From JAIPEI01 sp041685835 (GTDB lineage Bacteria > Desulfobacterota > DSM-4660 > Desulfatiglandales > HGW-15): a stretch of 34,006 nucleotides of DNA. The DNA lies in NCBI GenBank assembly GCA_041685835.1, contig JAWLEX010000023.1, positions 1-34,006 of the forward strand, written 5' to 3'. A program made the translations under genes and the position numbers. Each line of letters opens with the position of its first letter. Within the stretch, counting starts at the first letter, position 1. Positions 21,872-31,622 of this stretch are shown here, piece after piece. A model generated the notes under the pieces. That model had not been told where the DNA came from, searched no databases, and saw only the letters and a program-made list of their open reading frames with translations.

Positions 21872-24800
21872 CTAAACAGTCTCCCGCCCAACCGGCGGAA
21901 TCCCGGGCCGCTTTCGGTTCAGGATATAAAATACAACAGGCACCACTACCAGGGTAAAGGCTGTGGAAGCGAAGAGCCCGAATATGAGGGCCCAGGCAAG
22001 GCCGGAAAAAACGGGGTCCAGGGTAATGGGCCATGCACCGAGCGCAGTGGTGGCCGCCGTAAGCACTATGGGACGAAACCGGACGGCCCCGCTCTCCAGT
22101 ATGGCCTCTTTCAAAGGCCTCCCCTCTCTAAGCTCCCCTTGAATAAACTCCAGAAGCACCAGGGAGTTTCGAATGACTATCCCGCCCAGTGCTATCATGC
22201 CGATCATGCTTGTGGCCGTAAAGAATACCGGGTCCTGGAACCCGCCCACCGGGTCTGCGAAAAGGATGTTGAAGAGCCAGAACCCGGGCATGATCCCTAT
22301 GAAGGTCAGGGGAACCGCCGTCAGGATAAGGAGCGGCATGCCAAAGGAGTTCAGCTGAATCACCAGCAAAAGGTAAATGCCCGTAAGGGCTGCAATGTTT
22401 GCAATACCCAGATCGCGGAACACCCTGAGTGTGATCTGCCACTCGCCTTCTCCAGCCCATTCGACTCGAATGCCTCTGGGCGGCGGGTCATCTCGAAGCC
22501 GGGCCTGCATGTCCAGCACGGCCTCGGCCGGGGCCCGGCCGGCCGTCTCTCCGAACACGTAGGCCACTCGCTCAAGGTTCTTGTGGTAAATAGGCTGGTC
22601 CTCGGGAACTTCGACAAACCGTCCCAGTTCGGCGAGAGGAACCGTGGCGCCTTCGGCTGTTTTAACAGGAATCTGTCGCAGGCCGTTCAGGCCCGACCGG
22701 ATCTCCCTGGGCAGGATGACCCTCACGTGCAGAGGATGGCGCTCGCCGGAAAGGTGCACAGTGGCCGGAGACTCTCCTGCCAGGGCGATCCGAAGTGACC
22801 GGGTGATCATGCCGGCGGAAACGCCGTGAAGAGCAGCCTTCTCCTTGTCCAGAACAAAGTCCAGCCGGTTTCGTTCCTGCTCCGTGGTGTCGTCGACGTC
22901 CACAACGAAGAGTTCCTCGGCCATGATCCGCCTGACGTGCGCAACTCCACCTGCAAGGGCCTCATGGGGCTGGTCAGGAGTGCCGTAGATCTCCGCCACA
23001 AGGGTTGAGATCACGGGCGGGCCCGGGGGGACTTCCACGAGCTTCATGGCAGCGCCGTGGTCACGCGCAATGGTTTCCAGGGCTCTGCGCAGCCTCAGGA
23101 CTATCTCATGACTCTGCTGGATCCGCCGCTGCTTGGACACCAGGTTTATTCGGATGTCCGCAAGGTGGCCGCCCCTCCGCAGATAGTAGTGGCGGACCAT
23201 TCCGTTGAAGTCCATGGGCGAGGCCGTGCCGACGTACGATACGAAGTTTGATACCTCCGGCACCCCTCGAAGAAAGTCTTCGAAGTCGCGCATCACCCGG
23301 TCCGTGGCCTCCAGTGGAGTGCCCTCGGGCATATCAATGACGACCTGAAACTCGTTCTTGTTGTCAAAGGGGAGCATCTTCAGGGGAACATGCCGAAAAG
23401 CGGCCAGGTACGCGGAAAAACCCAGGAGCGCCAGTATTAACAAGGCGAGGGCCCATCGCATGAGGCGGTGATCGAGAAACGGGGTGATCACGGACCGATA
23501 TGTCCGACGGATCCAGCCCGGGATCACATCCCCCTGAAATTCTTCGCTGCGATCGCCTCCCTTGCCCTTACGCTTGAGCAAGTGGTAGGAGAGCCAGGGC
23601 ACGATGGTGAGGGCAGACAGGGTGGAAAAGATAACCGTGAGAGGGACGTTGGCCGCCATGGGCCCCATGTACGGACCCATCATGCCCGTGATAAAGAACA
23701 TGGGGGTAAAGGAAACAATGATTGCCAGGGTGGACATGATCACCGGCGGCAGGACCTCGTTCACGGCGAATAGGGTTGCATGAATGGGGCTTCGCTTTCG
23801 AGCCAGGATGTGCCGCTGAATATTGTCCACATTTGTGATAGGGTCATCCACCACCAGGCCCAGAGAGAGTATGAGGGCGAAGAGGGTGACCCGGTTGATA
23901 GTATACCCGAAGAGATAGTTCACAGAAAGAGCAAGGCAAAAGCTGATGGGGACCGCCAGGGCGACCACCATGGCCTCCCTGCGGCCCAGGAAAAGGGCGA
24001 GCAGGCCCACCACTGTGAGGACGGCGAACGCCAGAGAAACAAGAAGGTCGTTCACCTTGTCCTGGGCCGTGCGCCCGTAGTTGCGTGTCACCTCCACATG
24101 CACCCCGTCCGGAATCACGGTATTCTTAAGTGTCTCCAGTCGATCGAGGATGTCCCTGGCCACCACGACCGCGTTCGTGCCCTGCTTCTTGGCCAGGGCC
24201 AAGGTAACGGCCGGGGAGGACTCCCCGCCTTCCGGCGGATTCTTGGCCTCCAAATGGCGCCGGGAGAACCCGATCCGCGTGTAGTGTTCCGGCTCTTCAG
24301 GCCCGTCGATGACCTTTGCCACGTCTCCTACATAGACGGGTCGGCCTTCGTGGGCGCCCACAACGAGACGCCGCACTTCTTCCGCCGATGCCACGAAGGA
24401 GTCGCTCGTGACGGCGATGGACCGGTTGGCCCTGTCGAAGCTCCCGGCGCTCACCGACGCGTCCGTGGCTTCCAGGGCCCGGAATACCTGGAGAGGGCTC
24501 ACATTGCGACCGGACATGTGTTCGGGCAGCAACTCGACCCGGACTTCCCGCTTTCTACCGCCTACGATTGCGGTTCGCGAGATATCCTCGACTTCGGAGA
24601 GGCGGGAGAGGACCTCCTCACCTATGCGCCGGAGCTCGTGGTCCGAATAGCGGTCCGAGTATAGTGTGAGGTTGACGATGGACACGTCATCGATCTCAAC
24701 GGGCTTGATGACCCAGCCCTTCACGAGCGGCGGGGCCTCGTCGATGTTCATGGAGATCTTGTTGTGGAGCTTGACCAGGGAGCGCTCCCGGTCCTCGCCC

Positions 24801-25123
24801 ACAAAAAATCGGACCGTCACCACTGCCTGGCCGCGGCGGGAGATGGAATAGACGTACTCTACCCCGTCGATCTGCCAGAGGAGCCTCTCCAGGGGGGTGG
24901 ATACGAGCTTTTCCACTTCCTCGGCGCCGGCGCCCGGGGCATGAACAAAGACGTCCGCGATCGGGACAATGATCTGCGGCTCTTCCTCCCTGGGCGTCAC
25001 CAGGATGGCCGCCGCACCCACGGCCAGGGAGGCAAGGATCAGGAGAAAGCAGAGCTTGGACGTGAGAAAGGGCCCGACGATCCGGGGTATAAGTCCCTTG
25101 GGGGTTTGTTCCGTGCCGTTCAT
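21872..25123 (-). CDS. RND efflux pump, inner-membrane permease subunit
   Basis: This 1083-residue proton-driven pump has the AcrB-like architecture: an N-terminal TM helix, a large periplasmic loop, a six-helix bundle, a second loop and a second bundle. The proton-relay DD pair is seen in VVDDPITNVDNI. The usual Lys in the tenth TM helix is replaced by Arg in GGIVIRNSLVLLEF. The porter segments include MPEGTPLEATDRVM, typical of HAE-type exporters with unusual loops. The substrate cannot be read off. ATG 25123 overlaps the adaptor stop by four bases (ATGA), so the pump is coupled to it; longer in-frame extensions are less likely. It is the third gene of an outer-membrane-factor, adaptor, pump operon. 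Confidence 0.95.
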   Translation of the reverse strand: MNGTEQTPKGLIPRIVGPFLTSKLCFLLILASLAVGAAAILVTPREEEPQIIVPIADVFVHAPGAGAEEVEKLVSTPLERLLWQIDGVEYVYSISRRGQAVVTVRFFVGEDRERSLVKLHNKISMNIDEAPPLVKGWVIKPVEIDDVSIVNLTLYSDRYSDHELRRIGEEVLSRLSEVEDISRTAIVGGRKREVRVELLPEHMSGRNVSPLQVFRALEATDASVSAGSFDRANRSIAVTSDSFVASAEEVRRLVVGAHEGRPVYVGDVAKVIDGPEEPEHYTRIGFSRRHLEAKNPPEGGESSPAVTLALAKKQGTNAVVVARDILDRLETLKNTVIPDGVHVEVTRNYGRTAQDKVNDLLVSLAFAVLTVVGLLALFLGRREAMVVALAVPISFCLALSVNYLFGYTINRVTLFALILSLGLVVDDPITNVDNIQRHILARKRSPIHATLFAVNEVLPPVIMSTLAIIVSFTPMFFITGMMGPYMGPMAANVPLTVIFSTLSALTIVPWLSYHLLKRKGKGGDRSEEFQGDVIPGWIRRTYRSVITPFLDHRLMRWALALLILALLGFSAYLAAFRHVPLKMLPFDNKNEFQVVIDMPEGTPLEATDRVMRDFEDFLRGVPEVSNFVSYVGTASPMDFNGMVRHYYLRRGGHLADIRINLVSKQRRIQQSHEIVLRLRRALETIARDHGAAMKLVEVPPGPPVISTLVAEIYGTPDQPHEALAGGVAHVRRIMAEELFVVDVDDTTEQERNRLDFVLDKEKAALHGVSAGMITRSLRIALAGESPATVHLSGERHPLHVRVILPREIRSGLNGLRQIPVKTAEGATVPLAELGRFVEVPEDQPIYHKNLERVAYVFGETAGRAPAEAVLDMQARLRDDPPPRGIRVEWAGEGEWQITLRVFRDLGIANIAALTGIYLLLVIQLNSFGMPLLILTAVPLTFIGIMPGFWLFNILFADPVGGFQDPVFFTATSMIGMIALGGIVIRNSLVLLEFIQGELREGRPLKEAILESGAVRFRPIVLTAATTALGAWPITLDPVFSGLAWALIFGLFASTAFTLVVVPVVFYILNRKRPGIPPVGRETV

Positions 25124-26298
25124 GGCGGCGCACCCTGGAGGGCTACGGTCTCCCATCCTTCGAGCCCGGCCAGGACCTCCACCCGATCCCCCATGGTGCG
25201 GCCGGTCTTGATGAAGACGCGCTCCCACCGTTCACCTGAGCGAACGGTAACCATTTCGAGCTGGCCCACTCGAATCACCGCCTCCCGAGGAACGGTCACG
25301 ATCCGGCGATCTTCCACCGGCACAAGAAGCCGCCCGAACATGCCGGGGTAGAGACCTTCGGGCCGGGGAAGATTTACCTTGACGAGAAAGGTCCGGGTCA
25401 CCGGGTCGGCAGTGGGCACTACCTCGTCCACGACGCCCTCGAAAGTCTCATCCAGGACGTCGAGAAAGACCTGCATCCGGCTTCCGATACGTATACGCTC
25501 GATAAGCCCTTCCCTCACAAGGGATTCGAGCCTGAGGGCGCCTCGTGTATGCAGCACCAGCAGGGTCTTGCCGGGCCAGGCCAGGTCACCCGGCTCGGCT
25601 GCGCGCTTGGCGACCTGACCGGACTCCGGAGTCAGAATCCGCGTGTAGTCCTGGGCGATCCGAGACTCCTCCACCACCTTTTCAGCCTGCCTGACTTGGG
25701 CCTCGGTCTCCTGCAGCCCCTGCCGGGCGCGCTCGACCCCTGCTCGAGCCTGGAGAAAGTTCGACCGGGCCCTCTCCATGTCCTGTTCTGTAGCTGCCTC
25801 GTTCTCGAAGTAGGTCCTGGTTCGATCGTAGGCCGCCTCCGCCTCGATCAGCACGGCCTCGGCCGAACGCACGGACTGGGCGGCTTGACGTTTTCGAGCC
25901 TGTGCCGACTGGACCGCCTGCCGGGCCTGATCCAGCCTGGCCTGCACCTGCTCGCCGTCCAGAACGATAAGGACGTCCCCCTTGTCCACGTCGTCCCCGG
26001 GCCTGACCTTAACCTCCAGGACCCGGGCGGTTACCTGGGCCTCGATCCTGGTCTCGGTCCTGGGCCGAACCGTACCCACGGCCCGCTCCACCTCGGTTAT
26101 GATCTCCAACAGGGCCTTGCCGGTCCTCTCAGGGAAAGGAATGTCCGGAGCCCCCGGGACAGGGGTTTCAGGACCCACCCTGTTCGGAGTGAGGGCCCCG
26201 GACATGTACGCCATGAGCAGGACCAGGAGGGCTGTCCCGACCACTAATGCAAGGGTTCTCGTAACCGGCCCGGTCCGGTTGATGGAGCCGCCTTTCAA
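25120..26298 (-). CDS. RND periplasmic adaptor (membrane fusion protein)
   Basis: A 392-residue adaptor linking the pump to the outer-membrane channel. It has an N-terminal hydrophobic anchor at about residues 14-32 (LALVVGTALLVLLMAYMSG). A lipoyl-like half follows (IEAQVTARVLEVKVRPGDDV), then a long alpha-hairpin coiled coil (about 120-200, Gln/Ala/Arg-rich), the returning lipoyl half (ILTPESGQVAKRAAEPGD) and a beta-barrel with VRPGLYPGMFGRLLV-like sequence. The start is TTG at 26298 with GAGGAG upstream, three bases after the outer-membrane-factor stop. The cytoplasmic N-terminus and lack of a lipobox suggest inner-membrane anchoring by the TM helix. Confidence 0.92.
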   Translation of the reverse strand: MKGGSINRTGPVTRTLALVVGTALLVLLMAYMSGALTPNRVGPETPVPGAPDIPFPERTGKALLEIITEVERAVGTVRPRTETRIEAQVTARVLEVKVRPGDDVDKGDVLIVLDGEQVQARLDQARQAVQSAQARKRQAAQSVRSAEAVLIEAEAAYDRTRTYFENEAATEQDMERARSNFLQARAGVERARQGLQETEAQVRQAEKVVEESRIAQDYTRILTPESGQVAKRAAEPGDLAWPGKTLLVLHTRGALRLESLVREGLIERIRIGSRMQVFLDVLDETFEGVVDEVVPTADPVTRTFLVKVNLPRPEGLYPGMFGRLLVPVEDRRIVTVPREAVIRVGQLEMVTVRSGERWERVFIKTGRTMGDRVEVLAGLEGWETVALQGAPP

Positions 26299-26301
26299 GT
26301 A

Positions 26302-27777
26302 TTACTCCTCGCACCTGCTTCCAACAGACAACACCTGAAGCCCGGCCCAGCGGCCAAGGGCGCGACACACATCGGCGCGGGCCTTTTCCAAGTCATATCG
26401 GGCGGCAGAGGCACGAATCTCCGACCACCTCCGATCCATTTCGGCGTCCAGATACCGCGTCACCGTGGCGGACCCTCCCTCATACTGCTTCTTGACGAGT
26501 CGAAGCGATTCCTCCGCCCGTGCCACACTTGCCCGGCTCACTTCCACGCGGGCCTCGGCCTCATCCAATGCCAGATAGGCGGTCCTGAGATCCAGTTTCA
26601 CGGAAAGCGCCGCCTTGCGGTCTGCTGCGAGCATTTCTTCGAGCACGCCCTCGGCTTCGCGCACTGCGGAGCCGGTGCCCCCGCCGGAGAACAACTCCCA
26701 GTCGAGGATCACACCGGCGGTCCAGTTGGCCCGGTCGGCATCGAACCGTGCACCCTCGTCTGCGAAATAGTAATGGGCAAGGGCGTCCACCCGGGGCAAA
26801 TATTCTCCCCGTGCCGCATCCACGCCCATTCGGGAACTGATTACGGCAAGCCGGGCCTTTTCCAGCTCCGGACGGTGGGCCATAGCTATTGGTAGGCCCT
26901 GGGCATACCCGGGCGGCAGGTCAACGGCCACCCGGCCGGCCTCCTCGATCTGCATGCCGGTATCCGGATCCAGTCCCATGAGATTGGCCAGAGAAGCAAG
27001 GGCCAGGCTGAGTCCGTTCCTCGAGCGTATCAGGTCTTCCCGTGCCTGGGCCAGCCGGACCTCCAGGGAGAGCACATCGGACTTCAGCACCCCGCCTGCC
27101 CTGAAGCGAACCCGCATGATCCGGAGCTGGGTCTGTACCGTTTCAACGGATTCCCCGGCGATGCGGACAAAGTCTTCCGCCGCCAGAGTGTTGAAGTAGG
27201 CGTGGATCACGGATGTCACAAGTCCGTTCTGAACGCTCAACCGGTCCAGTTGCCGGATCTCCAGGCCGGTCTCCGCCATCCGCTTTCTCAGATAGTCCCT
27301 GCCCCCCCTGAACAGGTTCATGCGGGCCCTTAGGCCGATCTCCAGGTTTTTGAAGGATCCTGGATCGTTGAAGTTCAACTGGCTTGGCAGGTTTCGCTGG
27401 TCGATGGTCTTGAAGAAATAAGCGGACGGGGCGTCTCCCGCTGTGTACTCGCTGTAAGCCGAGACGGCCGGCCAGAATGCGGCCATGGCCTGGTCGATTA
27501 TGGCCTCGGACTGACGGATCCTGGCAACAGCCGCATCCATGTCCGGGTTATTCTCGAGAGCGATGCGAACGGCCTCCTCGAGACCCACCGGCGCTCCGGG
27601 TTCGGGCAGGGCTGTGGGAGCAGGGGTTTCGGTGTCGAAGCGATGGTCCGCTAAAACGGGCCGGTCATAATCAGAGACAATACGCCTGTAGTGATAGCGT
27701 TCCTCCGGGACGCATCCCGCGACAAGGACCGTGGCGGCGGGTATGAGCGCGAACAGGGCAAAACCCGCAACCCGCAT
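26302..27777 (-). CDS. TolC-like outer-membrane factor lipoprotein of the RND system
   Basis: A 491-residue outer-membrane factor. The signal sequence ends in a lipobox (LVAGC), so the mature protein is probably lipidated at that Cys. Two internally related halves follow (each with the IALENNPDMDAAVARIRQSE type of long helix), as expected for TolC/NodT/OprM folds that form trimeric channel-tunnels. The start at 27777 (MRVAGFALF) gives a well-formed signal peptide; an in-frame start at 27843 adds 22 residues before it. It is the first gene of the efflux operon, and the adaptor TTG follows its stop by three bases. No regulator is adjacent. Confidence 0.92.
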   Translation of the reverse strand: MRVAGFALFALIPAATVLVAGCVPEERYHYRRIVSDYDRPVLADHRFDTETPAPTALPEPGAPVGLEEAVRIALENNPDMDAAVARIRQSEAIIDQAMAAFWPAVSAYSEYTAGDAPSAYFFKTIDQRNLPSQLNFNDPGSFKNLEIGLRARMNLFRGGRDYLRKRMAETGLEIRQLDRLSVQNGLVTSVIHAYFNTLAAEDFVRIAGESVETVQTQLRIMRVRFRAGGVLKSDVLSLEVRLAQAREDLIRSRNGLSLALASLANLMGLDPDTGMQIEEAGRVAVDLPPGYAQGLPIAMAHRPELEKARLAVISSRMGVDAARGEYLPRVDALAHYYFADEGARFDADRANWTAGVILDWELFSGGGTGSAVREAEGVLEEMLAADRKAALSVKLDLRTAYLALDEAEARVEVSRASVARAEESLRLVKKQYEGGSATVTRYLDAEMDRRWSEIRASAARYDLEKARADVCRALGRWAGLQVLSVGSRCEE

Positions 27778-27871
27778 CAACCCATATCCCCCGAAAAGGC
27801 GGCAAAGACCAGCCCGATGGACGGTGAAAAGCGACAGGCTCAAAGAATTCCTCTTCGATGACGTCCTTCGA

Positions 27872-29056
27872 TCAAACCGGCAGGGCGGCGGCTATTTCCG
27901 AGGCAAGCGCGCGGCATGAAGCAAGCTCATCCTCGTCCGGCACGTAATGACTGCGGACGCCGTCGCCCTTCATGTCGAACTTCATGGCCTCGAGTTCACC
28001 AGTGACGATCTTGACCGCCTCCCCGCTCCAGCCGTAGGAACCGAAAGCGGCGCCGATCTTGTTCTTGGGCTTCAGGCCCTTCATGTATGTAAGGAAATCC
28101 GAGACCGTAGGAAAGATGCCGTTGTTGAGAGTTGGCGAGCCCACGATCACGGCGCCCGCCCCGAGCACTTCGGTCATGACATCGCTCCTGTGACAAGCCC
28201 GAAGGTGCATGGGTTTGGCATCCACCCCTTCGGCTATCAACGCGTCCGCGATGGTCTCCGCCATCAGTTGGGTGCTGTGCCACATGGTGTCGTATACGAT
28301 CACGGCCTTGCGTTTGGGCTCCATTCGGCTCCACTCCACATAAGCCTTGATGATCCTGGACGGATCCTTGCGCCATATGACCCCGTGGTCCGGACAGACC
28401 ATATCCAGTTCGAGGCCCATATCCGTCACCTTGTCCACGAGCTTTAAAATGAGAGGGGCGTATGGCATGAGTATGTTGGCGAAGTACTTTTCGGCATGCG
28501 GCATAATGGCGTCGCCGATCTCGTCGTCGAAACGTTCCGGTCCCGCATAGTGCTGGCCGAAGGCGTCGCTGGAAAAGAGGATCTTGTCCTCTTTCAGGTA
28601 GGTAAACATGCTGTCCGGCCAATGGAGCATGCGGGTCTCCATGAACGTGAGTGTACGCCTGCCTATGGAAATCTCCTGAAGGTTATCCACCGGCTGGTAG
28701 TTCCATTTCCACGGAAAGTGGAGGGACAGGTTCTTGTGACCCATGCTGGAGCAGTAAAGCGGCTTGTCCTCCCCGATACGGTGCATGATTCTCGGCAGGC
28801 CCCCGGAGTGGTCCATTTCAGTGTGGTTGCTCACCACGATGTCGATCTTCTTGGGATCTACGATTCGGGCGATCTTGTCGATCATCTCGTCTGCGAACTG
28901 GGCCTTCACCGTATCGATCAGGGTGATTTTTTCGTCCAGGATAAGGAAGGCGTTATAGGTGGTACCCTCATAGATGGAGTATCCGTGAAAGTCACGGTTG
29001 TTCCAGTCCACCGCCCCGACCCAGTAAATGTCCTTGGCGATCTCGATCGGAAGCAT
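27872..29056 (-). CDS. fprA: Flavodiiron protein (A-type flavoprotein)
   Basis: This 394-residue cytoplasmic enzyme reduces O2 to water and/or NO to N2O with electrons from rubredoxin. The N-terminal beta-lactamase-fold domain holds the diiron site: HTEMDH at 78-83 (HxExDH), later ligands in MLHWPDS and SSDAFG, and the final His in CPDHG. The C-terminal flavodoxin domain (about 250-394) begins VIVYDTMWHSTQ, the FMN phosphate loop, with GSPTLNNG and FGSYGWSGEA further along. There is no fused rubredoxin, so the separate rubredoxin (644-802) or other carriers would serve. AAAGGAG precedes ATG 29056. It stands between the efflux operon and cooS as a probable single gene. Confidence 0.95.
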   Translation of the reverse strand: MLPIEIAKDIYWVGAVDWNNRDFHGYSIYEGTTYNAFLILDEKITLIDTVKAQFADEMIDKIARIVDPKKIDIVVSNHTEMDHSGGLPRIMHRIGEDKPLYCSSMGHKNLSLHFPWKWNYQPVDNLQEISIGRRTLTFMETRMLHWPDSMFTYLKEDKILFSSDAFGQHYAGPERFDDEIGDAIMPHAEKYFANILMPYAPLILKLVDKVTDMGLELDMVCPDHGVIWRKDPSRIIKAYVEWSRMEPKRKAVIVYDTMWHSTQLMAETIADALIAEGVDAKPMHLRACHRSDVMTEVLGAGAVIVGSPTLNNGIFPTVSDFLTYMKGLKPKNKIGAAFGSYGWSGEAVKIVTGELEAMKFDMKGDGVRSHYVPDEDELASCRALASEIAAALPV

Positions 29057-29400
29057 TGCATTCTCCTTTCACTCATTTGTTACCGGTAGTTGATCACTGA
29101 TCCTTCTCGCTCGCTCTTCACATCTTTTTGAGCATAGTATGGTCACGGGCCCAAATCAAGAGCAAGGCAATCAACAACCTGTTTTCACTAGAGATTTACG
29201 CATATTATGGTTTTATGTGGTTTTTGAGGACCCGTGCTCTGCGGCCCACACGAGGCTGAAATTTGTCCGTTATTACTCGAAGGCGACCCGGGATACGTGG
29301 AATTCCGTATCCGGCAGGCCGCCCAAGAGGCAGGCGGATGGGACAGGACACGGTGGGATATCCCGCCGGGTCCTGTCAACACACCCATAAGCATTCCAGG
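29057..29400. other. Intergenic region with a long hairpin after cooS
   Basis: No gene is seen. Positions 29342-29377 form a near-perfect hairpin: GACAGGAC with GTCCTGTC, then CGG with CCG, around the palindrome GGGATATCCC. It begins 24 bases downstream of the cooS stop. It is probably a transcription boundary for cooS, although no U run follows. The remaining part is the fprA leader and promoter zone. Confidence 0.5.
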
Positions 29401-31386
29401 TTATGCGGCATCCAGCTTCTGACGATCCGCCATGTCCATGAGCACGCGCTCGCGGGCCTTGTCCAGACCCAGGGCCTTACGCTTGGCGTCAATGTGGGCG
29501 ATCATAAGCCGGGCCATCTCATAGGGGTCCTTGGCAAAGCCCCACTTGCCGAACCCCTGTTCCTCGAGCCCGCCGAACAGGTGTTTGTGGAACCTGGTCC
29601 CTTCCACTATGGGAAAGGTAACTCCGAAGACCGTGTAGACACCTGATGCCACGAAGTAGTGGCCTATGGAGATGGCCTTCTCACTCATCCACTCGGGTGC
29701 GGCCCCGGCCACGGGCAGCTCGGCGATGCTGTCGCCCAGCCCGCCTACGCGGACCATTTCGGCGCAGGCGATGAGAATTCGGCTGTTGTCCACGCAGGAC
29801 CCCAACCCCAGTACCGGGGGCATGCCCACAGTCTCGCAGACCTCGCTCAGTCCTGAGCCCGCAAGGTGCGCCGCTTCGGGCGTGTACAAGCCGGCCTTGG
29901 CAAGCGCGATCTGGGAGCACCCGGTCTGGACAACCAGCACGTCATTCCTGATCAACTCCTTGACCAACTCCACATGCACCCAATCCTGCTTGACCCGAGG
30001 GTTGGTACAGCCCACCACGCCGGCCACCCCTCGAATCCTGCCGTTGATGATGTTGTCGTTGAGCGGAGTGTAAGACGAACGGAACGTGCCTCCCAGCATG
30101 TAGTTGATATACTCGTGGGAGAATCCGTGGATACCCATGTTGCGGATATTCGGTATCTCCACGGCGGCGGTCCGGTTCTTGAACCGCACAATGGCGTTTT
30201 CCACGATGGCATCCGTGCAGTCTCTTGGCGTATGATCGTGGAACTCAATGTGCTCCACGCCCTCGATGTGGCACCGCGGGTTCGTGGTGAACAGCTTGGT
30301 GCCGTAACACCCCGCCACCTTTGCCAGGCCCTGCTTGATGCACTGGACATCCACGCCCATGGCGTCCACCGCACCGGTGACAAGGATGGTTTCCGTGGAC
30401 ATGAAGTTCCCTGCATGGGGTATGCCGTGGCGGGACAGCATCTCCGCCCCGGAGCAGCACATGCCCACCAGGTTGATCCCCTCGGCGCCCGATTCCTTGG
30501 CCGCCTGGATCAGGCCGGGATCGTTCACCGAGTCCAGCATCGATTCGAACAGGTTGGGCTCGTGTCCGTGAATGATTATGTTTACCTGGTCCTCTTTGAG
30601 GCAGCCCATGTTGACCTCGGCCCTGACCGGCGTGGGCGTCCCGTAGAGGATATCCGAGATCTCGGTTGCCACCATGGAACCGCCCCAGCCGTCTGAAAGG
30701 GCGGTGCGGGAGCACTGCCGGGTGATGTTCTCGTAATCCTGATCCACACCCATGTGGGTGCGGTGCATGATTTCCATGATCTCCCGCATGGAACCACGAG
30801 GCACAACACCGTGCTTTCTCCAGGTTTCCAGTGTCTTCTCCGGAACACGCCTGGCAAAGGGGATCTCCCCTTCCACGGCCACGTATGTGCGCTCGAGTTC
30901 GCGGTAAAGGTCCAAGGCGATGTCCTTGACATCCCGCCCCTCGGTCTCGATGCCCATCTCGGATGCGACCTCTTCCAGTTTGACGGGGTCCTTTATCTTA
31001 TAGTCTTTGATGTTGCCGTTGACGACCTCCCTGAAGAGATCCAGCATGGACATGCCATGATCCGTGTGGGCTGCTGCGCCGCTTGCGACCATGCGTGCAA
31101 AGTTTCTCGCCTGAATTGTATCAATAGTTGCACCGCAGACGCCCACCTTGCCGTAGGGGTCATTGGCGTTGAGCCGGCATGGCCCCATGGAACAGTGCTT
31201 GCAGCAGGCGGAGTTCGCACCTATAGGGCAAGCCTTCATGGTGGCTGCACGATGAAAGGCCGTCTCCACCCCGTCCCTCTCAGCCTTGGCCAGCATCTGG
31301 GCGGTCGCATCGCATATGGTCACCTCTCTCGGGTTCAGGCCGGCCTTTTCGTTATTTTTCTTTTTTTTCTTGATGGATTCTTCCAT
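29401..31386 (-). CDS. cooS: Ni-Fe carbon monoxide dehydrogenase, catalytic subunit
   Basis: At 661 aa this is a monofunctional-type CODH catalytic subunit, which interconverts CO and CO2. The N-terminal cysteines at 53, 61, 62, 65 and 70 (CPIGANSACCKHCSMGPC) fit the D- and B-cluster binding region. Further conserved cysteine segments for the Ni-Fe C cluster appear in order (GMCCSGAEM, VVGCTNPR, QTGCSQIAL, GLGSCVDNSR). No acetyl-CoA synthase, cooC, cooF or hydrogenase genes accompany it here, so electron partner and nickel insertion must come from elsewhere. Ferredoxins are likely partners. The Lys-rich N-terminus (KKKKK) is unusual. AAGGAG lies 10 bases before ATG 31386, and a Fur-like box lies 59 bases upstream of the start. 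Confidence 0.96.
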   Translation of the reverse strand: MEESIKKKKKNNEKAGLNPREVTICDATAQMLAKAERDGVETAFHRAATMKACPIGANSACCKHCSMGPCRLNANDPYGKVGVCGATIDTIQARNFARMVASGAAAHTDHGMSMLDLFREVVNGNIKDYKIKDPVKLEEVASEMGIETEGRDVKDIALDLYRELERTYVAVEGEIPFARRVPEKTLETWRKHGVVPRGSMREIMEIMHRTHMGVDQDYENITRQCSRTALSDGWGGSMVATEISDILYGTPTPVRAEVNMGCLKEDQVNIIIHGHEPNLFESMLDSVNDPGLIQAAKESGAEGINLVGMCCSGAEMLSRHGIPHAGNFMSTETILVTGAVDAMGVDVQCIKQGLAKVAGCYGTKLFTTNPRCHIEGVEHIEFHDHTPRDCTDAIVENAIVRFKNRTAAVEIPNIRNMGIHGFSHEYINYMLGGTFRSSYTPLNDNIINGRIRGVAGVVGCTNPRVKQDWVHVELVKELIRNDVLVVQTGCSQIALAKAGLYTPEAAHLAGSGLSEVCETVGMPPVLGLGSCVDNSRILIACAEMVRVGGLGDSIAELPVAGAAPEWMSEKAISIGHYFVASGVYTVFGVTFPIVEGTRFHKHLFGGLEEQGFGKWGFAKDPYEMARLMIAHIDAKRKALGLDKARERVLMDMADRQKLDAA

Positions 31387-31444
31387 TTTTCATGCTCTCC
31401 TTGGGAACGCTTCGTGCGCCCCGTTCTGATGATCATAAAAAAAC

Positions 31445-31463
31445 ACTAATGATAACCATTACT
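31445..31463 (-). promoter_or_regulatory. Fur-like operator upstream of cooS
   Basis: ACTAATGATAACCATTACT matches the classical 19-bp Fur consensus at 14 positions, including TAATGATAA and CATTA. It lies in an AT-rich stretch just upstream of cooS, where a promoter must be. This suggests metal-dependent control of cooS by a Fur-family protein; the one encoded at 33282-33767 is a candidate. Confidence 0.6.
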
Positions 31464-31622
31464 ATTAAATTAATAAAATAACTCTAAATTCAATAGCCTC
31501 AAAACTTCTCTGAAATTTATCATGCTGTTATTATTAAAAAATATTCAGAAACCAGCCCCGACATACAACCGGCTGCCGATTCATGCTGAGATATGTGCCG
31601 ATGTTCCATTATGCCGGTCGTA

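Noticed and set aside
24696..25133. Open frames on both strands inside the RND operon and inside cooS
   Set aside because: They are shadows of long, clearly homologous coding regions.
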